DNA of 39,880 nt from Bryobacterales bacterium (GCA_003167495.1 PMSX01000222.1:1-39880); one strand, 5' to 3'. Positions 26,008-35,162 are shown, numbered from the stretch's first letter. Program-made: numbers and translations. The notes: a model not told the origin generated them from the sequence alone.

Positions 26008-27690
26008 CTAACTCTCATCCGTAACGCAACCCGTGCTCGCATTCTTGACAAGCCGGATATATTTGGCAAGCGTGCCACGCTCTGCCTTATAAGGCGGCAT
26101 CTTCCACGCCGCTCGCCGCCTCTGCAACTCATCGGCGGCCACATCAACGGAAATCTCGTTGCGCTGCGCGTCAATGGTAATCGTCTCGCCAGTACGGACC
26201 AAAGCGACGGGTCCGCCTTCCTGCGCTTCGGGTGTAATGTGCCCCACCAGGAAACCGTGTGAACCGCCGGAAAAGCGGCCGTCGGTAATAAGCGCCACGT
26301 CTTTGCCCAAACCGGCTCCGACAATGGCGGACGTGGGTGTCAGCATTTCCGGCATCCCGGGTCCACCCTTCGGCCCTTCGTAGCGGATCACCACGACATC
26401 GCCCTTGACAATCTCTTTGCGCTCCAGCGAGTGCAACATGTCTTCTTCGGAATCGAAAACTTTCGCTGGGCCGGAAAAGCGCAGACCCTCTTTACCCGTG
26501 ATTTTGGCCACTGAGCCCTCCGGTGCTAAGTTGCCCTTCAGAATCTGCAGATGTGACGTGGCTTTGAGAGGATTCGAAAGCGGACGCACAATTTGCTGAT
26601 TCGGACTGAGTCCCGGGAGGTCTTTCAAGTTCTCTCGCAAGGTCTTGCCTGTGACTGTGAGGCAATCGCCATCCAGCAAATCATGCTCCAACAGCAGCTT
26701 GCATACGGCTGGAACCCCTCCCACTGCCTGTAGGTCTTCCATGACGAACTGTCCGCTCGGTTTGAAATCGGCTAGCAGCGGAGTACGATTGCTGATGGCT
26801 TGAAGATCGTCGATGCTGAGTGCCACGCCAACTGAGCGAGCTATGGCAAGAAGGTGCAGCACGGCGTTCGTTGAGCCGCCCAGCGCGCAGGCAATGGCAA
26901 AAGCGTTTTCAAAAGCCGCGCGGGTCATGATGTCGCGAGGTTTGAGATCGAGTTCCAGAAGAGTGCGAATGGCCGCCCCGGCGCGAACGCATTCGTCGTG
27001 TTTGCGGGGATCTTCGGCCGGCGTCGATGAACTATAAGGTAACGACATGCCCAGCGCCTCAATAGCGGACGCCATCGTGTTAGCCGTGTACATTCCGCCA
27101 CAAGCGCCCGCGCCTGGGCAAGCGTGCCGGACAATTTGCTTGCGCTGCGTTTCGTCTATCTTCTGGCTGAGAAACTCTCCGTAACTCTGAAAGGCCGAGA
27201 CAATATCGAGCTTCTGCGAATCCACGTGTCCAGCGCGAATAGTTCCACCGTAGACCATGATGGATGGACGATTGAGCCGCCCCATGGCCATCACGCACCC
27301 GGGCATGTTCTTATCGCATCCCGGAATCGAGATGTTCGCGTCGTACCATTGCGCTGACATCACGGTTTCAATCGAGTCGGCGATCAGGTCGCGCGATTGC
27401 AACGAGAAACTCATGCCATCGGTCCCCATGGAAATGCCATCGCTAACGCCGACAGTGTTAAAGCGCATACCCACCAGGCCGGCGCCCTGCACGCCTTCCT
27501 TGACCTTCTCGGCAAGCTCCAACAAGTGCATGTTGCAAGGGTTCCCCTCAAACCACATGCTCGAGATGCCCACTTGCGGCTTTTGCATGTCTTCTTCATG
27601 CAGGCCTGTGGCATAGAGCATGGCTTGCGACGCTCCCTGCGACTTTGGTTCGGTAATAACGCTGCTGTAACGGTTCGTTCGTGAGTTCAT
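26008..27690 (-). CDS. ilvD: dihydroxy-acid dehydratase IlvD
   Basis: Iron-sulfur enzyme that dehydrates 2,3-dihydroxy-3-methylbutanoate (and the isoleucine homologue) to the 2-oxo acid in valine, leucine and isoleucine synthesis. The 560 residues are full length. Cluster-binding cysteines lie in [17 protein letters not shown] and [28 protein letters not shown] and the terminal [21 protein letters not shown] are typical of true IlvD rather than of sugar-acid dehydratases (EDD, xylonate). It is unusual to find it inside a catabolic acyl-CoA run: 49 bases after the kinase gene and 29 before the hydratase, all on one strand. It may simply share the transcript, or provide a dehydration step in the same pathway. 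Confidence 0.94.
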   Translation of the reverse strand: MNSRTNRYSSVITEPKSQGASQAMLYATGLHEEDMQKPQVGISSMWFEGNPCNMHLLELAEKVKEGVQGAGLVGMRFNTVGVSDGISMGTDGMSFSLQSRDLIADSIETVMSAQWYDANISIPGCDKNMPGCVMAMGRLNRPSIMVYGGTIRAGHVDSQKLDIVSAFQSYGEFLSQKIDETQRKQIVRHACPGAGACGGMYTANTMASAIEALGMSLPYSSSTPAEDPRKHDECVRAGAAIRTLLELDLKPRDIMTRAAFENAFAIACALGGSTNAVLHLLAIARSVGVALSIDDLQAISNRTPLLADFKPSGQFVMEDLQAVGGVPAVCKLLLEHDLLDGDCLTVTGKTLRENLKDLPGLSPNQQIVRPLSNPLKATSHLQILKGNLAPEGSVAKITGKEGLRFSGPAKVFDSEEDMLHSLERKEIVKGDVVVIRYEGPKGGPGMPEMLTPTSAIVGAGLGKDVALITDGRFSGGSHGFLVGHITPEAQEGGPVALVRTGETITIDAQRNEISVDVAADELQRRRAAWKMPPYKAERGTLAKYIRLVKNASTGCVTDES

Positions 27691-27739
27691 CAGTGCTGGT
27701 ATAGAAATCCTATCGCACCGCTCTTAGCAGTACGTGCCC

Positions 27740-28795
27740 TCAACCGTTCTGCTCTGCCAGGCGCGCAGCTACTTGTACCAACGCCTGAACGCGCAGTCCG
27801 AAACTCTCGAACCGTCGATCGGCGGTCTGGCCGCGCCGAAAACGAAAATAGATCTGCTGCAAAATCACCGCCAACTTGAAAATGCCGAGCACCTCATAAT
27901 AGGCGATTCTTGAAACCTCACGGCCGCTGAGTTCAGCGTAGCGGTTCACAAACTGTTCGCGCGTGTACCAACCTGCCTCCGATGTGAGGGAAGGCGCCAC
28001 TGAGCTGCGCAATTCCGGCAAGTGCGCCCATGTCCAATAACACAGAGTCAGTCCCAGGTCGGCCAGTGGATCTCCCACAGTGGTCATCTCCCAGTCCAAG
28101 ACGGCTTCAATCCGATCCACGGCTCCTATCCGGAGCATCACATTGTCGAGTTTGTAGTCGTTGTGTACCAGCGTAGGCTTGCCGGATGCGGGCCGCCGCT
28201 CGCGCAGCCAGCGAATGACATCCTCCATAGCGCCAATGTCATCGGTCTTCGCCCGCTGCCATCGCTCGGCCCAACCTTCCACCTGGCGCTCCAGAAAGCC
28301 ATCAGGCTTACCAAGCGCGAGCAGGCCGGTTTGTGCAACGTCGATGGCGTGCAGGCGAACAAGCGATTGGATGAACGCCTCGCTGATCCGCTTTGAATAA
28401 TTGTCAACCGTCGACAGTTCCGGCGGAATCGAATCGCCCAATACCAGGCCATTTCGCCGCTCCATCACGAAGAAAATGGCTCCAATGATCGCTGTATCTT
28501 CACACAGATGAAAGACGCGTGGGGCTTCCGGGAAATGCGGATGCACAGCTTCAAGAACGCGATACTCCCGCCCCATATCGTGCGCTTTCGGAGGCACCGG
28601 ACCCAAGGGTCCACGACGCAGCACATATTCTTGTCCGCCAGCCGTCAACAGATAGGTCAGATTGGAATGGCCGCTTGGGAATTGGGCCACCGTGATGCCA
28701 TTCTCCGCGCCCGCAATCCTACCGCTCAAGTAGTGTGCAAGCACTTCGATATTCAACTCTTCGCCGCAGCGCACTGCATTGGTATCGGAACTCAC
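27740..28795 (-). CDS. APH-family kinase of the ACAD10/11-LvaA type
   Basis: 351-residue kinase of the aminoglycoside phosphotransferase fold. LVHNDYKLDNVML (about residues 214-226) is the Brenner motif with catalytic Asp and metal-binding Asn; AVLDWEMTTVGDPLADLGLTLCYW is the DFG-equivalent region. The N-lobe has FPSGHSNLTYLL and YVLRRGPLGP with the ATP-binding lysine replaced by arginine, as usual in this subgroup. These strings match the kinase domain found fused or adjacent to ACAD10/ACAD11, which phosphorylates the 4-hydroxyl of 4-hydroxyacyl-CoA. It is not an antibiotic-resistance enzyme. The start is GTG 28793-28795, 4 bases after the SDR stop. Confidence 0.86.
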   Translation of the reverse strand: MSSDTNAVRCGEELNIEVLAHYLSGRIAGAENGITVAQFPSGHSNLTYLLTAGGQEYVLRRGPLGPVPPKAHDMGREYRVLEAVHPHFPEAPRVFHLCEDTAIIGAIFFVMERRNGLVLGDSIPPELSTVDNYSKRISEAFIQSLVRLHAIDVAQTGLLALGKPDGFLERQVEGWAERWQRAKTDDIGAMEDVIRWLRERRPASGKPTLVHNDYKLDNVMLRIGAVDRIEAVLDWEMTTVGDPLADLGLTLCYWTWAHLPELRSSVAPSLTSEAGWYTREQFVNRYAELSGREVSRIAYYEVLGIFKLAVILQQIYFRFRRGQTADRRFESFGLRVQALVQVAARLAEQNG

Positions 28796-28799
28796 TTTG

Positions 28800-29570
28800 T
28801 CACCAGGCAGTCTGTCCGCCGTCCACCACCAGAGTGTGGCCCGTCACGTAGTCGGAGGCAGCGGAGGCCAGAAAAACGGCAGCGCCTTTCAGATCTTGCT
28901 CGCCGCCAAAGCGATGTAGCGGAATGCGCCGCAAAAGGCCTTCCGGATCGCGCCCAATCACCACTCCCGACATGTTTGTGGGAAACCATCCTGGAGCAAT
29001 CGCGTTCACGTTGATGTTGTACATCGCCCATTTGCAGGCCAAGTCTTTGGTAAACGCGATCAATGCGCCCTTGCTCGCTTGATAACCGATGGCTTGAAAC
29101 TCCGGAGGCGAACCCCGCAGACCAGCCACCGATGCAATGTTGATAATCTTGCCGCTTTTTTGCGGCGTCATCACTTTGCCCACAGCCTGGCAGAACAAAA
29201 ACGCGCCGGTCATGTTCGTGTCCATCACCTTGTTCCACTGCTCGATCTTCAATTCTTCAATGGGTGCGCCCCAGGATGTGCCGGCGTTATTGATAAGGAT
29301 GTCGATACGGCCGAAGTGCGCCATCGTCTGCTCCACCACGCCTTGAATGCTCTCGGGCTTCCTCACGTCACACGTTAAAGACAGCACATCGGCGTCGGTC
29401 TTCCGCAGTTCAGCCGCGGCCAAGTCACAGCGCTCTTTGTTGCGCGCGCAGAGCACCAGTTTCGCGCCCGCTTCCGATACCGCTTCAGCCATTTGCCTGC
29501 CCAAGCCAATAGAGCCACCGGTGACGATGGCAACGCGGCCGCTGAGATCGAACAATTCCCTAACGTGCAT
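28800..29570 (-). CDS. short-chain dehydrogenase/reductase
   Basis: 256-residue NAD(P)-dependent oxidoreductase. The cofactor motif TGGSIGLG lies near residue 17, NNAG near 92, the catalytic Ser in NIASVAGL, and the YQASK catalytic Tyr/Lys pair at about 163-167. PGWFPTNM follows, and the C-terminal DYVTGHTLVVDGG is typical of classical SDRs. It is the first gene of the five-gene run and could interconvert a 3- or 4-oxoacyl group and the matching hydroxyl, supplying substrate to the kinase encoded next (4-base gap). The exact substrate is not readable. The 54-bp gap to the divergent methyltransferase gene is AT-rich and probably holds both promoters. Confidence 0.88.
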   Translation of the reverse strand: MHVRELFDLSGRVAIVTGGSIGLGRQMAEAVSEAGAKLVLCARNKERCDLAAAELRKTDADVLSLTCDVRKPESIQGVVEQTMAHFGRIDILINNAGTSWGAPIEELKIEQWNKVMDTNMTGAFLFCQAVGKVMTPQKSGKIINIASVAGLRGSPPEFQAIGYQASKGALIAFTKDLACKWAMYNINVNAIAPGWFPTNMSGVVIGRDPEGLLRRIPLHRFGGEQDLKGAAVFLASAASDYVTGHTLVVDGGQTAW

Positions 29571-29624
29571 AACGAACCCAGTTCATTCTATCGGGCGTGC
29601 ATAAATAGGTAATAACCCTAAAAG

Positions 29625-30365
29625 ATGACTGAATCTTCTTACGACGAAGTCGCTGCCATGTACCACGCCCTATGGGCGAACTCATACATCCCGGCCGCGC
29701 TGCCCGCCTTGGAGCGCCTCTTCTATTGCCGGCTCGCACCGCCTGCGCATGTGCTGGATGTCTGTTGCGGCTCTGGCCACGTTACCTCCGATCTTGTTAA
29801 AAGAGGCTACCGGGTCACTGGCGTCGATAGTTCAGCGGCTTTGATCGAGATCGCCCGCCGGGAGTTGCCGCAAGCAGATCTGCGCGTGCAAGACGTGCGG
29901 CGTTTAGAAGTCGAAGGTCCGTATGGCGGCGCGCTTTCCACGTTCGATTCGCTGAATCATATTCTCAGTTTGGAAGATTTGCATGCGGTATTCAGCGGCG
30001 TTTACGAGGCCCTCGGCCCCGGCGGCTTGTTCGTATTCGATATGAATCTGGAAGAAGCCTACTCGCTCGATCTGCATCAATGGTTGGTGAACATCGGCCA
30101 CAATTCTGTAGGGTTGTCGCGTGGTTTGTATGATCCGGTTACTCATATGGCGCATACGGAGCTTATTTGGTTCACGCAAACAGGCTCGCAAGATTGCTGG
30201 CAGCGCCGGCAGAGCATTGTAGAAGAGCGTTGCTATGAGAAACAAGACATTGTTCAGGCCCTGCAATTCGCCTGGTTTCGCAGTATTGAAGTTCACCCAG
30301 CCGTTGAGCTGAGCGTTGAGAGCGAATTCGGTCATGGACGCTATTTCTTTTCCGCGCGACGCTAA
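29625..30365 (+). CDS. class I SAM-dependent methyltransferase
   Basis: 246 residues. VLDVCCGSGHVTSDLVKRGYRVTGVDSS is the SAM-binding motif I/II region (about 46-73), LRVQDVRRL the motif III region, and FDSLNHILSLEDL with GGLFVFDMN the later core strands. The family is Methyltransf_25-like small-molecule methyltransferases; the acceptor is unknown. The protein is complete with a short N-terminal helix (YDEVAAMYHALW) common in this group. It diverges from the SDR gene and precedes the OpgC gene by 55 bases in the same direction, so cotranscription with OpgC is possible. Confidence 0.85.
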   Translation: MTESSYDEVAAMYHALWANSYIPAALPALERLFYCRLAPPAHVLDVCCGSGHVTSDLVKRGYRVTGVDSSAALIEIARRELPQADLRVQDVRRLEVEGPYGGALSTFDSLNHILSLEDLHAVFSGVYEALGPGGLFVFDMNLEEAYSLDLHQWLVNIGHNSVGLSRGLYDPVTHMAHTELIWFTQTGSQDCWQRRQSIVEERCYEKQDIVQALQFAWFRSIEVHPAVELSVESEFGHGRYFFSARR

Positions 30366-30420
30366 TATTCGCCCGACAAACCAGCCGTAACGCGCCGGGC
30401 ATGGCATCAGTCTGAGTATT

Positions 30421-31563
30421 ATGGAGAAGCTCGCCGCCTCACCGCCGACGTACGTAGTAACCTCAGCCCCGCCGGCACATACATCGCGGCGAATTCCCCA
30501 ACTGGATAGCCTGCGTGGCTTTCTTCTGGTTTGGATGACTCTCACTCACCTACCCACGCGAGTGAGCCAATACTCTAATCAAATGCTAGGTTACTTTTCC
30601 GCAGCGGAGGGTTTTATCCTCCTGGCTGCGGTTCTGATCGGACAACTTCAGCATCGCGAAACGGAAGAGTATGGTATCCCCGTGGCGCGAGGCAAGCTGC
30701 TCCGCCGAGCGTTTCGTATATTCAAATACCATCTAGCTTTGTTAGCCATTGCCTTCGGCCTGTGCGGACTTGCAGCCGTATACCTGCATCGCATTCCGCT
30801 CCAGTACCTGCTGGATTTCTACCTGCAAAAGCCCCAGGTCGCCCTTATCACCGCCCCGCTTCTGCTCTACAATCCGCCGCTCCTGGACATACTCCCGATG
30901 TACATCGTGTTTATGCTAGTGACTCCGTTCATTCTGGCCGTCGCCAGAAAAAGGGGATGGATGCCGGTAATGGCCGGCAGCGCCGTCATCTGGCTGCTGG
31001 CGCAGTTTAATCTGCGAGCTTGGCTTTATACCTTACCAGCTCATTTCGGATTTCCCGTTCCGTTGAAGGAGATGGGCGCTTTCGATGTATTCGGCTGGCA
31101 GTTTCTTTGGACAACCGGCTTGATGTTGGGAAGCAGGCCGCTCGACGTCCGTCCGTCGAAGCCGTTGTTGCTGTTCAGCGGCATGGTAGTGGCTGTATTG
31201 TTTGTATGCCGCCACACGGCGTTCGACGCGCTTACCGGTCCGGCGTTATTTGACGTGTTAGTCGATAAGTGGCGGCTGGCTATTTTGCGGCTGATCAATT
31301 TAGCTGCCATCGGCTTGCTCCTGGTCAAGTTCGGCTCGCCTCTTGCCGATACCTGGCTGGGCAACCGCTTTGGCCAGTTAGGGCGAGCGTCACTGGAAGT
31401 TTTTAGCGCGCATGTTTGCTTCTGTTTTATATTTCTCGCCCTTGGCAACGGAAGCGATTCCCACTTCACTTTTTGGCAGGACTGTCTGATCCTGCTCATT
31501 ACGCTCTCCGGGCTGTTCGGCGTCGCTTGGTTCCAAAATTCACACCGGCATCCAGCTCCGTAA
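30421..31563 (+). CDS. OpgC-family membrane acyltransferase
   Basis: 380-residue polytopic protein with about ten helices. The N-terminal LDSLRGFLLVWMTLTHLPTRV and FFSAAEGFILLAAVLIGQL-like segment (PSS-type MGYFSAAEGF in this copy) identify the OpgC subgroup of acyltransferase-3-like proteins. OpgC adds succinyl groups to osmoregulated periplasmic glucans, beta-1,2-linked glucose chains, from the cytoplasmic succinyl-CoA pool. No opgG, opgH or ndvB is in the window, so the glucan it decorates is not proven. It converges on a GH144-like glucanase gene, an enzyme class that cuts beta-1,2-glucan, which strengthens the glucan link. Confidence 0.85.
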   Translation: MEKLAASPPTYVVTSAPPAHTSRRIPQLDSLRGFLLVWMTLTHLPTRVSQYSNQMLGYFSAAEGFILLAAVLIGQLQHRETEEYGIPVARGKLLRRAFRIFKYHLALLAIAFGLCGLAAVYLHRIPLQYLLDFYLQKPQVALITAPLLLYNPPLLDILPMYIVFMLVTPFILAVARKRGWMPVMAGSAVIWLLAQFNLRAWLYTLPAHFGFPVPLKEMGAFDVFGWQFLWTTGLMLGSRPLDVRPSKPLLLFSGMVVAVLFVCRHTAFDALTGPALFDVLVDKWRLAILRLINLAAIGLLLVKFGSPLADTWLGNRFGQLGRASLEVFSAHVCFCFIFLALGNGSDSHFTFWQDCLILLITLSGLFGVAWFQNSHRHPAP

Positions 31564-31634
31564 AGCGTAAGCGGCCTACTCGTTCGGCACTGCCTTGCCG
31601 ATACGTCTCGGCCCTCTCTTTCACCGCCCAACTT

Positions 31635-31668
31635 CTAGCCGAGCCGCGACTGTAAAGGAGTCGGCAAC
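31635..31668. repeat. dispersed repeat, copy 3 (GAGCCGCGACTG core)
   Basis: It lies in the 161-bp convergent gap between opgC and the GH144-like gene. It shares GAGCCGCGACTG (31641-31652) and the trailing CGGCAAC with copy 1. GCCGA at its left end can pair with TCGGC at its right end to form a short hairpin. The location between two gene ends fits a transcript-end element. Nothing else is recognisable in the gap. Confidence 0.6.
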
Positions 31669-31724
31669 CCATCCTTCAAACATCGGATTTTTTCAAACTA
31701 CCTGAGTTTACGCAATTCTAACTA

Positions 31725-33077
31725 TCAACCCGCCTTAAATCCAGCTCGCTCCAGGCCTTTCTGAGCCTCGCGGTTTTTCATGAAAGTGTTCCAGACAAAG
31801 CCAGTGCGCAGGTTCTCGGCCATGATCATCGTAATGCCAGTGTCGATCCCTACAACATCCGCGTCGTACCAGTTGGTGAGTGGATTAAATGCATTCACAA
31901 AGCCGTAGGCGCACCAACAGCGATCACCATAGCGCTTCTTCATATTTTTTAATACACGGAGGGTCGCTTCAGGCAGAAAGGGCAACGATCCCGCTGCGGC
32001 GCTGGGAACGACAGTCCCGTCAATCGGACCCATTTCAGGTGGCCCTCCCCAAGCCACATACCCGTGTTGGGAATCCGAGGCCGTGATACCCCAGAGCTCT
32101 TCGCTGTAATCGGGAAACTGTTTCCCTAATTCCAGACAGAAGCGCCGATGAACTTCAGTGGCGATGGTAGAGTTGTGAAAATAATTGGCGTAACTGTCTC
32201 GTTTGTCACGCAGGTCGAACCACGCCTGGGAGTATTGATGGGTAAATAAAGGCGCGTAGGAACCGATGTAGCGAAGCCCCTCATAGTCGAACGTGACACG
32301 TTTCCAGGCGTTCCAGGCATCGGCTGGCAACGAGTGCGAGGATGATCCCATGCCCAGCAGGTACATCATCATCAGTTCGCTGTAGTAATCCCAGCGATAG
32401 GGCAGAAATCCTTCCCCTGGCACCCACCCATGCTGCAGTAGCGTGGTGTCTTCCGAAAGCCAGGTCCACTCAATGCGGTTCAAAATATCCGAGGCCAGGC
32501 GCTCAATTTGATGGTGCCCAATAAAATGTTGACGGCAAGTGAGAACACCACAGACCAGCATGGCCGTATCGATGGAAGAGACCTCCGAGTCCCAGATTCT
32601 TTCGCCCGTTTTTATGTTGGCAAAATGAAAAAAGAATCCGCGATGGTTCGGCATCAATTGCCACAAAAAGCGCAGCGTAGTCAGGACTCGGTGGAGCGCG
32701 TCGGAAAGTGAGATATAGCCGCGTTTCTCGCCAATGCACAGCGCCGTCAAGCCGAAGCCCGTGGAGGCGATGCTCGCCACTATACTTGTGTCGGTCGAGC
32801 GCACTTGGCAGCGATCTTTAACCAGACCGCTTTCCGGGTCGGCCTGCTCCCAGAAGAATCGAAAGTTTGCCTTTTCCAGTTCCTCGAGAAACGCGTCGTC
32901 TTCCGGCGAGAGCACCGGCGAAGGCTTTGGGGCGAGTTGCGCCGCAGCCTGTTCACTGGCTATCGGAGACGGCCAAGTACTTGTGCCGGCCGCCGCGTGG
33001 AGTGTGGCAATCTGCGCTGGAAGCCGCAGAAGTTTGCGGCGTGAAAATAGTTTTTTTTGGAAATCTCTGTCGTCCAT
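31725..33077 (-). CDS. GH144-like exported glucan hydrolase (glucoamylase-like family)
   Basis: 450 residues from ATG 33075-33077; a longer frame starts at 33125 but would bury the export signal. The start places a twin-arginine-like motif (SRRKLLRLP) near the N-terminus, suggesting export. From about residue 60, FRFFWEQADPESGLVKDR, TGFGLTALCIGEKRGYI, DSEVSSIDTAMLVCGVL, ELWGITASDSQHGYVAWGGP and YDADVVGIDTGITMIMAENL are the family's landmark strings. Characterised GH144 members are endo-beta-1,2-glucanases or sophorose-releasing enzymes. The neighbour opgC modifies beta-1,2-glucans. It could turn over the cell's own periplasmic glucans or digest those of others. It diverges from the anchored protein gene at 33148. 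Confidence 0.87.
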   Translation of the reverse strand: MDDRDFQKKLFSRRKLLRLPAQIATLHAAAGTSTWPSPIASEQAAAQLAPKPSPVLSPEDDAFLEELEKANFRFFWEQADPESGLVKDRCQVRSTDTSIVASIASTGFGLTALCIGEKRGYISLSDALHRVLTTLRFLWQLMPNHRGFFFHFANIKTGERIWDSEVSSIDTAMLVCGVLTCRQHFIGHHQIERLASDILNRIEWTWLSEDTTLLQHGWVPGEGFLPYRWDYYSELMMMYLLGMGSSSHSLPADAWNAWKRVTFDYEGLRYIGSYAPLFTHQYSQAWFDLRDKRDSYANYFHNSTIATEVHRRFCLELGKQFPDYSEELWGITASDSQHGYVAWGGPPEMGPIDGTVVPSAAAGSLPFLPEATLRVLKNMKKRYGDRCWCAYGFVNAFNPLTNWYDADVVGIDTGITMIMAENLRTGFVWNTFMKNREAQKGLERAGFKAG

Positions 33078-33147
33078 GAGCTGATCGGAAAGGGAATCAT
33101 CTCCGCCCTGACAACTGCGGATCATAGAATCTCAAGTAGAACAGCAT

Positions 33148-34176
33148 ATGACATCTAAACAGAAGGTCTTCACTTGGGTCGCGATTGGTGCAATGGTGTT
33201 TGGTATAGTCGCCCTGGCCGTTAGAATGATCACGACCGGCTCGCTAAGAGCCCTTCTTTCGCCGGTGTCCTTGGCCGGTGCGGTCCTGAGGCAGGACGAC
33301 GATCCCGGAAAGCAGACGCCACTCGCGAACGTAAAGGTGACTGCCCTGGATAAGGATTCCGTGACCGCGAGTGGAAAATCCACCTCTTCCGGTTTTTTCA
33401 ATCTGACAATAAGGCCACCCGTTTACCGGGGACGATTCATCACCCTGCGGTTTCAGCATCCTGAATACCAGCCGCTCGAAATTACGGTAACCCTGCCCGC
33501 GCCTAAGTTATTCATCGCTCGCATGCAGCCCCTGGCTCCAGAACCGCTTAACAAATTGGATACCGCCAAGGCGTCGGCAAAAATCATCCGCATCAAGGAT
33601 GCCAAAGTGCGGTATTTGCTGAAAAATCACACCACAATTAACGTGGGAACGCTGGCAAAACAGTTCCTGGCGCCAAACATTGCTAATGTTCCTTGCCAAA
33701 AACATGGGCTATGTTCACCAGATGAAAAGTGGAAGGCCACTGCCACCATACTTCCCATCGACGCAGACCAAGGCAACGAATTCCAAAATGTTCGCGTGTC
33801 CTGTATCGCTGGTCCGTGTCCTTTCACGAGCGTTGAGCCCGACGACATGGCCCGTCCCGCCCGCAAAATGAACATAACGGTCGTGAATTGGTCGGATACG
33901 GCTGATTTCCTGGTGGAAGCCGATGTAACACGGACTACGGCGACAGATACCGTCCGGTATTCATACCCGTTCATAGTCAGCCAAACTATGAACTTCGCGC
34001 TTCCCTCCGCGTCTGAAGGGCCCAGCATCGAGGCTAACTTTGACGGGCAAGCGATAGTGTGTCCGCTTGGGCCAGATCTGATTTTGTCCTGGGCTACATG
34101 CAGCGTCGAAGTTCCCACGGGTGGCAACAAGATTTACCGCTGCGAGTTAAAACCCGGATATGAGTATGAGCAATAG
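33148..34176 (+). CDS. membrane-anchored protein with carboxypeptidase-regulatory-like domain
   Basis: 342 residues. An N-terminal helix (WVAIGAMVFGIVALAVRMI, about 10-28) is probably an uncleaved anchor. Residues about 40-120 (SLAGAVLRQ, PLANVKVTALDKDSVTASGKS, SGFFNLTI, LRFQHPEYQPLEITV) form a CarboxypepD_reg-like beta-sandwich. The rest contains at least six cysteines, including CQKHGLC and CIAGPC, which may form disulfides outside the cytoplasm. I recognise no catalytic motif. It diverges from the GH144-like gene and converges on a small secreted protein gene 15 bases away. Function unknown; carbohydrate or peptide binding at the surface is a guess. Confidence 0.7.
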   Translation: MTSKQKVFTWVAIGAMVFGIVALAVRMITTGSLRALLSPVSLAGAVLRQDDDPGKQTPLANVKVTALDKDSVTASGKSTSSGFFNLTIRPPVYRGRFITLRFQHPEYQPLEITVTLPAPKLFIARMQPLAPEPLNKLDTAKASAKIIRIKDAKVRYLLKNHTTINVGTLAKQFLAPNIANVPCQKHGLCSPDEKWKATATILPIDADQGNEFQNVRVSCIAGPCPFTSVEPDDMARPARKMNITVVNWSDTADFLVEADVTRTTATDTVRYSYPFIVSQTMNFALPSASEGPSIEANFDGQAIVCPLGPDLILSWATCSVEVPTGGNKIYRCELKPGYEYEQ

Positions 34177-34191
34177 CCGGCGGTCAACAGA

Positions 34192-34593
34192 CTAATAGTG
34201 CCGGTCGCGCGCCACTTTGAGGTCGTCCATGTCACGCATCAGAATATCGCGGCTGCTAGCCTGCAGCACGTTGTGATCCAGAATGCCTTTAATCTCGCCT
34301 ATCGCCTTGTCAATTTCACCTTTGTCGAACTTGCCTTTCACCAGATGACGATCGAACGTCGACAGATGTCCTTGCGCGCTGTTGTACCGCTCGCGCTGCT
34401 TGTCATTCCCATGTTCGAGACTGGCCGCTGTGCGTAGGTCATCTTGGCTCCGATCCACCAAGCCCCGCAAATCTGTGTAAGGGGCCGGATAGGGAGCGCC
34501 CATCGGGTAAGTCTGCCCAGCGGTGCCGAATGAGGCGGTGCTAAGGCCCATCGCAAGTACCATTACGAACAACGATTGATAGTGCAGTTTCAT
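34192..34593 (-). CDS. small secreted helical protein of unknown function
   Basis: 133 residues from ATG 34591-34593, chosen because GAGGAG (34604-34609) lies 10 bases upstream and because it begins a Sec signal peptide (MKLHYQSLFVMVLAMGLSTA). The mature part is highly charged and helical, with DLRGLVDRSQDDLRTAASLEH and FDKGEIDKAIGEIKGILDHN. The length and repeats of charged residues suggest a periplasmic helical bundle. I do not recognise the family with certainty. It converges on the preceding gene and lies 114 bases downstream of the nucleotidyltransferase remnant. Confidence 0.75.
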   Translation of the reverse strand: MKLHYQSLFVMVLAMGLSTASFGTAGQTYPMGAPYPAPYTDLRGLVDRSQDDLRTAASLEHGNDKQRERYNSAQGHLSTFDRHLVKGKFDKGEIDKAIGEIKGILDHNVLQASSRDILMRDMDDLKVARDRHY

Positions 34594-34706
34594 TTTCTCG
34601 ACTCTCCTCGTTAAAGGAGACGCCGCGAGACTGAAAAAGATACTCAAAATGGTAGGTCACGTCGTTCTATGATCGTAGATCTCTGTACGGAATTGGCCCA
34701 CACCTG

Positions 34707-35162
34707 CTAGTTTGGTTTCTGCTTTAGCAATTCTTCGATGTCGATGCAATCCTTGGCTCTTCCGGTCGACCCTTTATTTGCAAGAGAGCTTCGCGCCCGA
34801 TTATGGCGACGGCAAGTCCATCGATCTTACCTTGCACGCGAGTTGACCAGGCTTCCTCAAAACCGACCCCGGAAATCGAGGTCATCAGGTCAATCCGGTT
34901 TGGTTCAAGCCCGAGTTGGATCACTCGTCCCGCTGTCATCAGATCTTCAGGTGTAATCGGTACACTTCCGAATCCAAACTTGCGAATGGCTTGGAGCACG
35001 CTCTGAGCGTTTGATTGGCTAGGACGGAGGAAAAAATCGACGTTCGGCAGAATATCGGGGGAATCCATGCCACGAAACCGCAAGCGCTCCGACGATCAGG
35101 TATTCAACTTTGTTCGAGTTCAAGCACTCGACAAACTCTCGCAAATCCTTGCTTAGCGGCAT
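34707..35162 (-). pseudogene. nucleotidyltransferase-fold protein with two compensating indels
   Basis: ATG 35160-35162 opens LREFVECLNSNKVEYLIVGA then LAVSWHGFPRYSA, the nucleotidyltransferase start with its G-rich loop. An extra base at about 35043-35044 shifts the frame. The correct continuation VDFFLRPSQSNAQSVLQAI, then VIQLGLEPNRIDLMTSISGV and IIGREALLQ, lies in another frame down to about 34780. There a base is missing from a T-run (34777-34779), after which GRAKDCIDIEELLKQKPN completes the C-terminus at 34707. With +1 and -1 changes the total length is still a multiple of three (152 codons). Each piece matches the DUF6036-like nucleotidyltransferase pattern. It overlaps the 69-residue partner gene by 59 bases. 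Confidence 0.75.

Noticed and set aside
27740..28795. Aminoglycoside resistance gene
   Set aside because: The APH fold is present, but the N-lobe and C-lobe strings are those of the ACAD10/11-associated kinases and the neighbours are acyl-CoA enzymes.
31700..31712. TTTACGCAATT shared by the regions after repeat copies 2 and 3
   Set aside because: An 11-base match is expected by chance many times in a window of this size and the spacing to the repeats differs.
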